Shown piece after piece: positions 54,722-63,314 of a stretch of DNA of 64,000 nucleotides (positions within the stretch are counted from its first letter, which is position 1; each line of letters starts with the position of its first letter). The stretch covers positions 186,001-250,000 of the forward strand of contig CAVVVP010000010.1 of assembly GCA_963751695.1 (NCBI GenBank), read 5' to 3'. Origin of the DNA: SZUA-22 sp963751695. Lineage in GTDB: Bacteria; Bacteroidota; Ignavibacteria; Ignavibacteriales; Melioribacteraceae. The notes under the pieces were generated by a model. That model was not told where the DNA came from, did not search any database, and worked only from the letters and a program-made list of their open reading frames with translations. The position numbers were made by a program, and so were the translations under genes.

Positions 54722-56965
54722 TCATGAATAGAGAGCGAGTAAAACCTTTTCTGGAGTCATGGGAGCATTATAGAATAATTCTACTTCTGGGTTGAATGAT
54801 TTAATAGCATTTAGAAGAGCAAAGTAGACACCTATTCCATACATCAATGGAGGTTCACCAACTGCCTTGGAATTAAATGGGCCAAAACGATTTTCTGAAT
54901 CATCAAGATATTCAACAACAACTTCTTTCGGGACACTGTAAATATCCGGTATTTTATATGTGGAAAGTGTGTTTGAAAGAAGTTTACCACTTTCAGATTG
55001 TACCAATTCCTCCAAAGTCATCCAACCAATACCTTGGGCCAATCCACCTTCAATTTGTCCCAGGTCAATCAAAGGATTAAGAGATTTTCCAAAATCGTGA
55101 ACGATTTTCACTGAATCTATTTCGTACCGACCAAGCAAACAATCTACAGTAGCCTTTATTACTGCAGTACCATAGACGTGATAAGCAAACGGGCTTCCGA
55201 TGTTTTTTTCTCTATCGAAATATATATCAGGAGTAGAATAGAATGCATGTGAACTTAAATTGGTTCGTGAGAAATAAGCAGAATGAATCAGTTCATCCCA
55301 CATTAATTCAGTTTGTGAATTCTTTACATTTACACACTCATCTACAATCGATATCACAGCAGGATCAACTTTCAGTTTTTCGGATGCCACGAATTTGAGT
55401 CTTTCCAATATATTTCTACACGCAATTAAAACTGCATTTCCGTTTAAGTCTGCCCCACTGCTTGCCGCAGTTGCAGATGAATTTGCAATTCTTGTTGTAT
55501 TTGTAGTTTCAACCTTTATTCTACTTCTATTAATCGAAAATATTTTTGAGCAGACATCGATCATCTTTTCGTTCACACCTTGACCCATTTCAACAGCAGC
55601 TGTGCTAATTCCAACGCTTCCGTCAGAATATACATGAACAAGAGCGCTTGCTTGGTTTAAAAACGAACTTGTGAAAGATATACCAAAAGAGATAGGCATA
55701 ACGGCAGTCCCTTGTTTATATCTGTCGTTTTCATTGTTGAATCTCGTTACATCTTCTTTAATTGATTTATAACTATATTTCATCTCAGCTTTAGTCCAGG
55801 AATTAACTGCTTGCGTATCTTTTGTTTTCTGTCCATAGTAGTAGTGCTTATCATCATCAATCAAATTTATTCTTTGAATATGGTCAGCATCTACTCCGAG
55901 AACCTCTGATGCTTTATGAATCGCTGATTCAATGACGAACATTCCTTGTGGTCCTCCAAATCCTCTAAAAGCTGTGTTAGGTGGAAGATTTGTTTTGCAA
56001 GATATTCCAGTAGCTTTCACATTTGGGATATAATATGAATTCGTGGCGTGAAATAAGGTCCTCTCAAGAACAGCTGGTGAAAGATCAGCAAAGGCACCGG
56101 CATTTTGGAAAAATGTAACTTCATAGGCCAATATTTTTCCATTTTTTGTAAGTCCCATCTTATAATCAGAGGAATATGGATGACGTTTACCAGTCATTTT
56201 TGTATCATCCAATCTTGAAAGTACTAATTTCACTGGTGCCTTAGTTTTGAATGATGCTAAAGCCGTCATTACAGCCCAAGAAGTGGCTTGATCTTCTTTC
56301 CCTCCAAATGCTCCACCAAGTCTTAGAACATCTACTTCAATTTGATGCATTGGGATATTGAGAACCTTGCTAATTGCTCTTTGCACCACAGTTGGACTCT
56401 GAGTTGAGGAATATATTTTTACGCCATTTTCAGTGGGTACTGCATATGATGCTTGAGTTTCAAGGTATAGGTGTTCTTGTCCTCCAGAGTCGACTCTGCC
56501 TTCGATAGTTATATCACAATTCTGCCACTCTGTATTTACATCTCCAAATGAAAATGTTTGAGGTGGTTTGATTAGTAGTCCTTTTTCGAACGCTTCCCTA
56601 GGATTTATTATAATCGGAAGATCTTGATAATTAATTCTTATTTTTCTTGATGATTGTTTTGCTAATTCTTTATCTTTTGCTAAAACTAAAGCAATTGGTT
56701 CTCCAATAAATTCAACTACATTTTCTGCAAAGAGTGTTTCATCTTTTATTATTCCACCAATCTGATTTATTCCAGAAATTGAGGTAGAAGATATTATATC
56801 AATCACTCCTTCTGATTTTAAAACCTCAGAGAAGTCTATATCAATAATTTTTGCATGTGCTTTCTCAGATGATATGACATAAGCATATAAGATCCCGTCC
56901 AATATTGGGAAGTCATCTACATATTTTGACAATCCACTTACATGATTTTCAATATCCTTTTTCAT
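54722..56965 (-). CDS. Xanthine dehydrogenase-type molybdenum-binding subunit
   Basis: A 747-residue molybdopterin subunit of a molybdenum hydroxylase. It has the pterin/substrate loops GGAFGGKEDQ near residue 216 and PPNTAFRGFGGPQGM near residue 330, ASSGADLNGNAV near 505, and the catalytic Glu704 in KAVGEPPL. The best match in style is bacterial XdhB (xanthine or hypoxanthine oxidation to urate), but purine specificity is not proved. It overlaps the FAD part of the small subunit by four bases. Confidence 0.88.
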   Translation of the reverse strand: MKKDIENHVSGLSKYVDDFPILDGILYAYVISSEKAHAKIIDIDFSEVLKSEGVIDIISSTSISGINQIGGIIKDETLFAENVVEFIGEPIALVLAKDKELAKQSSRKIRINYQDLPIIINPREAFEKGLLIKPPQTFSFGDVNTEWQNCDITIEGRVDSGGQEHLYLETQASYAVPTENGVKIYSSTQSPTVVQRAISKVLNIPMHQIEVDVLRLGGAFGGKEDQATSWAVMTALASFKTKAPVKLVLSRLDDTKMTGKRHPYSSDYKMGLTKNGKILAYEVTFFQNAGAFADLSPAVLERTLFHATNSYYIPNVKATGISCKTNLPPNTAFRGFGGPQGMFVIESAIHKASEVLGVDADHIQRINLIDDDKHYYYGQKTKDTQAVNSWTKAEMKYSYKSIKEDVTRFNNENDRYKQGTAVMPISFGISFTSSFLNQASALVHVYSDGSVGISTAAVEMGQGVNEKMIDVCSKIFSINRSRIKVETTNTTRIANSSATAASSGADLNGNAVLIACRNILERLKFVASEKLKVDPAVISIVDECVNVKNSQTELMWDELIHSAYFSRTNLSSHAFYSTPDIYFDREKNIGSPFAYHVYGTAVIKATVDCLLGRYEIDSVKIVHDFGKSLNPLIDLGQIEGGLAQGIGWMTLEELVQSESGKLLSNTLSTYKIPDIYSVPKEVVVEYLDDSENRFGPFNSKAVGEPPLMYGIGVYFALLNAIKSFNPEVELFYNAPMTPEKVLLALYS

Positions 56966-57797
56966 CTTAACTGATCCATCGAAAATTCGTTTGGGAATAA
57001 TTCAATTATATGTGTCTTTAACATCTGCTTCGCCAATAGTCTTTTATATTCAGCACTACCTCGAACATCACTTATGGGTGATATTTCATTATCAATAATT
57101 TTAATTGCTTCCCTAATAATTTCAGTATTTAGCTTCTGATTAGTTAAAAAATGGGCTGTTTCGTTCATATATTTTGGAATTGGCGCAATTCCTCCAAATG
57201 ACAAACTGCATGCTTCAATAACTTCATGAATGACTTCCATTTTTATTGCAGAATTAACACTCGCAATATCAAGATGTGTCCTCTTTGATACCTTTTCAAA
57301 ATTAAAGAGTGAATTGCTATCTATGTTAGAAAACTTAATTGCTTTTATTAATTCAAACTCAGATTTATCTATTTTTTTGTAGTCTAAGAAAAACTTCTTA
57401 AGCGGCAGCTCCCTAAAATGGTTATCCTTCTCAAGCAACAAAATTGCTTCTAGAGCAAGCAAAACAATGGTTAGGTCCCCTATTGGAGAAGCATTAACAA
57501 TGTTGCCGGCAAGCGTGGCACTATTTCTAATCGGTAAAGAAGCAATTAACTTATTGAATTTATTAAATGAAGGTATTAAGGATTGTATCAAATCTGATTT
57601 TGCAAACTCTTCAAATGTTGTGCTTCCGTCTGCGAAAACGTAATTGTCATCAATCCAGATATTTTCAGCGGAGTTATTAAAAACTAAGAATGGATCTTCT
57701 CCCTTAAGGTCATCTTCCCTTTGAACGTATAGGTCTGTACCACCTCCAACAATATTTGCTGAGTTTCTTGAGATTTCAAAATTGGAATCTGGAAGTC
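56962..57797 (-). CDS. FAD-binding part of the xanthine dehydrogenase small subunit (shifted frame)
   Basis: In the -1 frame relative to the Fe-S part, sequence from 57797 reads RLPDSNFEISRNSANIVGGG, then TDLYVQREDD: the canonical FAD loop of XdhA. It continues with LPIRNSATLAGNIVNASPIGD and SFGGIAPIPKYM. A start codon in this frame does not appear until the TTG at 57591, which would lose the FAD loop, so the piece belongs to the preceding Fe-S frame. Joined, the two give about 469 residues, the normal XdhA length. Passing electrons from molybdenum via Fe-S to FAD and NAD is the role. Confidence 0.82.
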
Positions 57798-58370
57798 TTT
57801 TAAACGGTCTGGGATTGTCATAAAATAACTTGGGATATATCCAGAATTAATCAAACTTTCTAACCGAGCGGAATCTTTTACGTTTGGATCAATTCTCTTG
57901 ATATTTTCAAGAGCCCTTAGTATTGAGATATAGCCAGTACATCGACAGATATTTCCAGCTATCGAATCTTTTATCTCTGACAATTTATAATCAACATTTT
58001 CAAGAAGAAAACCTGTTGTAGAGACAATAAATCCAGGAGTACAAAATCCGCATTGACTTGCATTCTCACTGACATAGCTTTCTTGAATTGGAGTAAGGCT
58101 ATTTAGATTCAAACCTTCAATAGTAACAATATGTTTACCATCAATTTTGCCAATTGGATAGAGACAAGAATTAATAGATTTGTAGTGAACCTCGTCATCA
58201 GTCAATTCTCCAAGAAGAACTGTGCAAGCACCGCAGTCCCCTTCTCGACAACCTTCTTTTGTACCAGTGATTTTACCAACATCACGAATGTAATCAAGGA
58301 GATTATTTCCGAGAGGTAATGTGGCAGTTATCTCTTCATCATTCAGTATGAAATTAATTTTAGAAGCCAT
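57684..58370 (-). CDS. [2Fe-2S] part of the xanthine dehydrogenase small subunit
   Basis: A 228-residue frame whose first 165 residues are the two [2Fe-2S] domains: the plant-ferredoxin type with C41, C46, C49 and C69, and the helical type with C107, C110, C142 and C144. Residues 170-191 continue as normal XdhA linker (SGYIPSYFMTIPDRLK). From residue 192 the frame is wrong for the family and stops after 37 meaningless residues. The true continuation is in the -1 frame, see 57798-57804. Confidence 0.85.
   Translation of the reverse strand: MASKINFILNDEEITATLPLGNNLLDYIRDVGKITGTKEGCREGDCGACTVLLGELTDDEVHYKSINSCLYPIGKIDGKHIVTIEGLNLNSLTPIQESYVSENASQCGFCTPGFIVSTTGFLLENVDYKLSEIKDSIAGNICRCTGYISILRALENIKRIDPNVKDSARLESLINSGYIPSYFMTIPDRLKDFQIPILKSQETQQILLEVVQTYTFKGKMTLREKIHS
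57798..57804 (-). other. Frameshift site with in-phase T-TTA-AAA slippery heptamer
   Basis: Minus-strand bases TTTAAAA are read as CG[T TTA AAA]G in the frame of the Fe-S part (codons 189-191). Slipping back one base here continues exactly into the FAD frame as AGA CTT CCA. Loss of one A from a run of five would give the same result. A weak AGATT/AATCT stem lies 7 bases downstream. Confidence 0.7.
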
Positions 58371-58407
58371 GCTTATAAGATCAAATAATATTTAAACTAT
58401 TAATAAT

Positions 58408-58427
58408 TTGATTTAAGTACAAATCAA
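58408..58427. promoter_or_regulatory. Inverted repeat upstream of the xanthine dehydrogenase operon
   Basis: TTGATTT and AAATCAA (7 bp, perfect) flank AAGTAC. It lies 38-57 bases before the Fe-S gene start and 22 bases after the pgi stop. It could be an operator for the operon or part of a pgi terminator; there is no long T-run. Confidence 0.35.
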
Positions 58428-58448
58428 TTTTATGTAGCAAGGTAAAAT

Positions 58449-59568
58449 CTATGCTATATTTTTAGATATTTTAGTTAAATCACCTGCTAGATCTTTTGAA
58501 ATATCGAATCTAATTACTTTACGATTATTATCGATAAGTGCTTGCCTATCTCCAAGTGCCTGCGATTCTACAAGTACTCCAAAGGAGATTGAGCTGCTTT
58601 CTTCTCCAGCTTGATCAGGGATTGCAATATCATCATCTGATTTTGTTATAATTTGAATGAATAAACCGTTACCGGCATCTCCTTTGTGCAACTGACCCGT
58701 CGAGTGAAGAAATCTGGGACCAAAACCCACAGTTGTAGCAACTTTGTATTTATCTTGGAGTTTAGTCCTAAGTCTCTGAAGTTCTGCTCCATTCTCTTCA
58801 TTCATTTTCGTATAGGCTTGAATAGAAATGTAACTTCTTCCGTTGATATCATCAATTCCTTGGCTTATTGAATTAAGAAATTCTGGAAGTACTTCAGAAA
58901 GTTGATCTGTCTTAATATTACCGATAACTTCAACTGAACCTTCTTTAATAACTGATGGAATTCCAACAAGTTTTCCAGTTTCTAAATAATCATTTACCAT
59001 TTTACGTGCAATAATTTTTGCAGATTCAACATTGGGCTGATCAAAAGGTTGAATATCAATTACCCAACTCATTATTGCAGTTGCCATTTCCCATCTAAAA
59101 AACTCAGCTCCTAGTTCATAAATATTCTCAACACCTATCTTTAATACTGGGAATCCAGCTTCTATTAATCTGCCGACTTGGTCTGTATATTTATTATCAT
59201 CTTTTAGATGGAGATAAACAAAAATTCGATCTCTGCTATATTTTTCGATGGATAATATTTCTTCACCTTCAATTGGAAGTATCCCTTTCCCTTCTTTACC
59301 AGTGCTTTCGGCGATCAACTGTTCAACCCAAGCTCCTATTGGGTTCAATTTTTCAGAAAGAATAAAAGTTAATTTGTCGACTCCTTCTTGAGCAAGCACC
59401 CCAATTGCTGTTCCAAGATGTGCGACGTAGCAATCTTCGGATTTTGAATGATCAATAACTATCTGAGCAGCATCAAATAATTTGACTAAATCAACACCTA
59501 TCAGTGCTGCAGGAACGATTCCAAAGAGTGATAATGCTGAATATCTACCCCCAATGTTAGGATCATTT
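58449..59568 (-). CDS. pgi: Glucose-6-phosphate isomerase, C-terminal part (shifted frame)
   Basis: This frame begins in the middle of the enzyme with NDPNIGGRYSALSLFGIVPA, a conserved PGI block, and runs to the normal C-terminus (DNRKVIRFDISKDLAGDL). The first start codon in the frame is the GTG at 59397-59399, which would give a useless 316-residue fragment. It is the continuation of the frame at 59567-60148. PGI interconverts glucose-6-phosphate and fructose-6-phosphate. Confidence 0.85.
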
Positions 59569-60148
59569 AAAATATTTTTCTAAAATTTAAAACTTTTGCC
59601 ATTTCTTCTAATCCGCTATTTGGATCAGTTATAGCGACGAAGTGTTTCCCTACATTTTCATTTCCCACTTTGGAGGATGTGAAATTATAAAAATATTTCA
59701 TAAAGGATATTGTTTCAACTGTTCCACCGGATTTGGTTGAGACAATATAAATAGTCTCTGATGGGTCATACTGTTTCATCATTTCAGAAACTGCATCAGG
59801 GTGTGTGCTATCAAGAACACTAAGATTCAAGTATCCTTCTTTTGTCCCAAATATTTTCGAAAAAACTTCTGGTGCAAGACTTGATCCACCCATTCCAAGA
59901 AGTAATACATTTTTAAACCCTTCTGATCTAATAGCATCCACAAAATCATTTATCTCATTAAAGTTTTTCTTGGCAACTTCTACACAATCTAACCAACCTA
60001 ATCTGTTACTAATTTCTGTTGGGTCATCGCGCCAAACAGTGTGGTCCTTTTCCCATATTCGTTGTACGATTTTCTGGTCTTTTAAGTCAGCAAGTTTTTC
60101 TTGAACAAGCTTTTCATATTTTCCAAGTTCCATTTTGTAAAAATTCAT
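59567..60148 (-). CDS. pgi: Glucose-6-phosphate isomerase, N-terminal part (frameshifted)
   Basis: 193 residues with the phosphosugar-binding blocks LLLGMGGSSLAPEVFSKIFG and IVSTKSGGTVETISFMKYF, ending prematurely in VLNFRKIF then TAA. The expected next residues LNDPNIGGRYS are in the -1 frame. Corrected, the gene spans 58449-60148 and gives about 566 residues, a normal length for the long bacterial PGI. As PGI is close to essential in a glycolytic cell, a sequence error or a recent mutation is the likely cause. Confidence 0.85.
   Translation of the reverse strand: MNFYKMELGKYEKLVQEKLADLKDQKIVQRIWEKDHTVWRDDPTEISNRLGWLDCVEVAKKNFNEINDFVDAIRSEGFKNVLLLGMGGSSLAPEVFSKIFGTKEGYLNLSVLDSTHPDAVSEMMKQYDPSETIYIVSTKSGGTVETISFMKYFYNFTSSKVGNENVGKHFVAITDPNSGLEEMAKVLNFRKIF
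59569..59572 (-). other. Single-base frameshift in pgi
   Basis: The coding strand has TTTT where one more T would restore AAA ATA TTT TTA AAT GAT, which reads KIFLNDP as in other PGIs. Not a canonical slippery heptamer. Confidence 0.75.
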
Positions 60149-60183
60149 TTTATCCTCTTATTATTTATAAAGTTTTTCAAGTT

Positions 60184-60630
60184 TTATTCTACTCCAAAAA
60201 GTTTCATCATCTCATCATCATCGATTCCTTTAATCAGCTCATCTTCATCATCAAATCTTGGAGTTTTGTTCATTTCCTTAATAAAATTTTCAGATGATAT
60301 TACTGTACTACTGTTCTTCCTTGCAAAATCTTGCAAAGCATGGTCAGAACTTACAAGAGTTAATAATTTAGGATTTTTGGAATTGCTGATTTCATCTCGA
60401 ATCTTATCATCAGCAATTTGATTATTGGAATAGATAATCTTAATTCCCTTACACCGAATGGAAGAATTTTCAAATCCATCAAAATGTAATGTGACTACTA
60501 ATTTCTTGTTATGAAAATATCTCTCTAATTTAAAAGCCAATGCTTCTCTGACAGATTTTTTATCTACCCTTTTTAATTGAGAGTGTTTTCCAATTAGATT
60601 ATTTCCATCTATAATATATTTTCTACTCAT
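60184..60630 (-). CDS. NYN-domain (YacP-like) protein, predicted RNase
   Basis: A 148-residue protein with PIN-like NYN fold: KYIIDGNNLIGK at the start with the first catalytic Asp, VTLHFDGFE with the second, and VSSDHALQDFARK with the third, as in B. subtilis Rae1/YacP, which cuts mRNA or rRNA at the ribosome. I start it at MSRKYIIDGNN (60628-60630), directly after the lptD stop; the frame extends five codons upstream. The C-terminal 40 residues are acidic. Confidence 0.85.
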   Translation of the reverse strand: MSRKYIIDGNNLIGKHSQLKRVDKKSVREALAFKLERYFHNKKLVVTLHFDGFENSSIRCKGIKIIYSNNQIADDKIRDEISNSKNPKLLTLVSSDHALQDFARKNSSTVISSENFIKEMNKTPRFDDEDELIKGIDDDEMMKLFGVE

Positions 60631-60631
60631 T

Positions 60632-63196
60632 CTAGAAACCACCATAAATATCTTTAGATTTGGTCAGTTTAACATCTCTAAATTCTGGAGCTTTTATTCT
60701 AATCTCAAACCTGAAACCTCTGTAAGTTCCAATTGGATTCCAAACCATATTTGCTTCCCATGCATGAAGGTCTCTGTAGATTGTTATCTGTGGAGCATTT
60801 AGTTTTTTGTTAGTTAAGTCGTAGCTTCCTCTAAAAGTAAGTTTCCACTTTTGTGTGAGACTAAATCCTAGATCAAATCCAAAATTTTGTCTTCGCGAAA
60901 TGTAGTTTGAACCTCGATCAGAATAGTTAAAGTTGTATGTTAAACTTAAATTCCATGGGATTGAAAAATCAGGCTGGTCTTCACCATATAGATCTATGTA
61001 ATCACTCTGATCGTCTTGTCCAAACATATTCTCCGGATCTTCTTTTTCAACACCTTCTTTCAGCTCTTCTTCATCTTCTGAAGTAAACTGATCACCAGAT
61101 AGTCTTGTTGAGAGGTTTAGATTAAAACTTGTGAGTTTTACAATCCCTTGACCATAAGATGAAGCGTAATCATTTATCTGCCTCCCATCAACATAAGCAT
61201 AAGGTGAGAACACAGAACTACCTTGGAGAGAGAGTAAACTACCTACCTGAGTTCTGAAGTTGAGACTAAGGTCATCAAATTGAAGTGAGTCTGCAGCAAA
61301 GTTATATCCAGAGGAGATTCCAAGATCGAGCAATTTAATTTTTTGAGCTTCAGAAGTTGTATCTGTTGGATCCTTAATTGTTTTAATTTCAAACGCATTT
61401 CCAAACGAAAGTGTCAGTCTTTGGGATTTTCCAGAACCAGAACCACCAAATATTTCATTCCCGAAAGGGTCATATTTTATTAGGTTTCCATTTGTATCAA
61501 TATAAGAATCATAATAACCCCATCTCTCCTCAGAAAAATCTGGTCGGTAAGAATATGTTAATCTTGGTTCGAATGTATGCCGAAATGCTGCAATTCCCAT
61601 CATTTCTGGTTGTGCAATTCCATACAATTTAGTAGAAGAAGATAAATTAAAATTATAAGTGTTAACCAAATTATAATCTTTAACATCAGATACATTTGTA
61701 TAATAATCTCCAGTTTCTGTTGTATCTAGCTCATAGACTTCTTTTTCGTTATACCATTTTGAATTGAAGTTAAAGCTTGGAGAAAGGTTAAAATAACCTA
61801 ATTTGGGGGAAGCTTGCAAAGCAATTCTGTGATCAAAACCTCCTCTATTATTCGACTCTAACTCGGTAGTTTTTCTATTATATCTAAATTTTCCAGTGTA
61901 TGAGTATCCCAAATACTCGTACCATGACATAGATTTTGATTGTGAGCTAGAACTTCTGAATGGATACGCCACATTCTTTGTAAAGGTTAAACTCGGTAAG
62001 TCTTCATTGATATCTCCGGATTCAAGATTCTGAGTTCGATTATAGTTTACAGTCAAGTTTGTTCCGGAACCTTCCCAGCGTTTTGATAAAGTTGCATTTG
62101 AAGTAATATCGTTCTGTACACGATCTTTAAGATTCGGACTATTTAAAATTAAGTAGTCATTCGAAAGAAATTGGAGTTTTGCATCTAACTGCATTGTAGG
62201 TGTTATTTTCTGATGATGATTAACATTTATATTCCATTCAAGTTGTTCAGAATAATCGGGATCCCCAGATTCGCCATTAACCCTTTTAGAAAATCCACCG
62301 TTCACATTTCCATTATAAAGATATCTATCCCTGTATCTTGCCCTACTCCTTATTCCATAACCTCCCTTAAAATAATAGTCACCAGCTAAAGTTATATCCA
62401 TATATTCGTTTGTTGCCCAAAAGTAACCGAGATTTCTAAGATAATATCCTAGAGTTCCCTCGTAACCATATGTTGGTGTAACAATACCAGAAACTCTGCC
62501 AGATCTATTTGGAAAAACTCCCCAAGGTAGCGGTATTGGTATGGGGACACCACCTATATGTACGAATATCCATGTAGCAATTATTTTATCACCTTGTATA
62601 ACTTTCATTTCGTCAGCACTAAAATAATAGTGAGGAGTATCAGCATCGCATGTTGTAAATTTTCCATTATCAATAAAAAATATGTTCTGATCAACTTTTT
62701 TTACTCTTTCGCCAGTATAAGTTTTATCCCCGGAAACATTTTTTGCCATAGAGATAAATCCTTTTTGAGTCTTGAAATTATAATCGATTTGAGTCCCTTC
62801 ATAAGTTTCACCAGCTTCAGATAAAACTGGGGTTCCAATCAAATTACCAAGTACATTTGCGGTATCAATTCCACCTCTAGCTTTCATATCACTTGTTTCA
62901 AAATTTATTGCAATATCAGCACTTTTCAGTTCGGTATTTTTATATTTTATATTTCCATCCCCATACAGATGCATAGTTTTATTTTTAACATCAAAAGAGA
63001 GAGAATCTGCAGCTGTTGCATATACGATTGCATTTAAATCACTTTGAGCTGAAGAAGTTAGCGAATCAGCAATTTGGGAAGAATCGGTAAATTCTGAAAG
63101 GAGTGAATCAGCCGAATTAAACTCAGTATTGACTGACATATTTTGTGAAAATATATTCAGAGTTAATATGAATATGAAAATTAAAGTTTTTCTCAT
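60632..63196 (-). CDS. lptD: LPS assembly outer membrane protein LptD
   Basis: An 854-residue outer membrane protein with signal peptide (residues 1-17, ending IFSQ). Residues about 40-190 are the OstA/LptA-like beta-jellyroll with YATAADSLSFDVKNKTMHLYGDGN. The rest is a large beta-barrel of Tyr/Phe-rich strands, ending on a Phe. It inserts lipopolysaccharide into the outer leaflet with LptE. The gene precedes the NYN-domain gene by one base. It shows the organism is a true diderm with LPS. Confidence 0.88.
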   Translation of the reverse strand: MRKTLIFIFILTLNIFSQNMSVNTEFNSADSLLSEFTDSSQIADSLTSSAQSDLNAIVYATAADSLSFDVKNKTMHLYGDGNIKYKNTELKSADIAINFETSDMKARGGIDTANVLGNLIGTPVLSEAGETYEGTQIDYNFKTQKGFISMAKNVSGDKTYTGERVKKVDQNIFFIDNGKFTTCDADTPHYYFSADEMKVIQGDKIIATWIFVHIGGVPIPIPLPWGVFPNRSGRVSGIVTPTYGYEGTLGYYLRNLGYFWATNEYMDITLAGDYYFKGGYGIRSRARYRDRYLYNGNVNGGFSKRVNGESGDPDYSEQLEWNINVNHHQKITPTMQLDAKLQFLSNDYLILNSPNLKDRVQNDITSNATLSKRWEGSGTNLTVNYNRTQNLESGDINEDLPSLTFTKNVAYPFRSSSSQSKSMSWYEYLGYSYTGKFRYNRKTTELESNNRGGFDHRIALQASPKLGYFNLSPSFNFNSKWYNEKEVYELDTTETGDYYTNVSDVKDYNLVNTYNFNLSSSTKLYGIAQPEMMGIAAFRHTFEPRLTYSYRPDFSEERWGYYDSYIDTNGNLIKYDPFGNEIFGGSGSGKSQRLTLSFGNAFEIKTIKDPTDTTSEAQKIKLLDLGISSGYNFAADSLQFDDLSLNFRTQVGSLLSLQGSSVFSPYAYVDGRQINDYASSYGQGIVKLTSFNLNLSTRLSGDQFTSEDEEELKEGVEKEDPENMFGQDDQSDYIDLYGEDQPDFSIPWNLSLTYNFNYSDRGSNYISRRQNFGFDLGFSLTQKWKLTFRGSYDLTNKKLNAPQITIYRDLHAWEANMVWNPIGTYRGFRFEIRIKAPEFRDVKLTKSKDIYGGF

Positions 63197-63314
63197 TTAT
63201 TGAGGTTTGTGCTCAGAATATTTTAATTCTAAATATACTATAAAGACTGATTTGATAAAAGAATTGTTACATTCATTCGGAAGGATAATTTTGCAAAGTT
63301 TTAGTGAAAAATAA

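Noticed and set aside
57591..57684. Reading the FAD and Fe-S parts as two separate normal genes
   Set aside because: The FAD loop GGGTDLYVQ lies upstream of any start codon in its frame, so the pieces were one gene.
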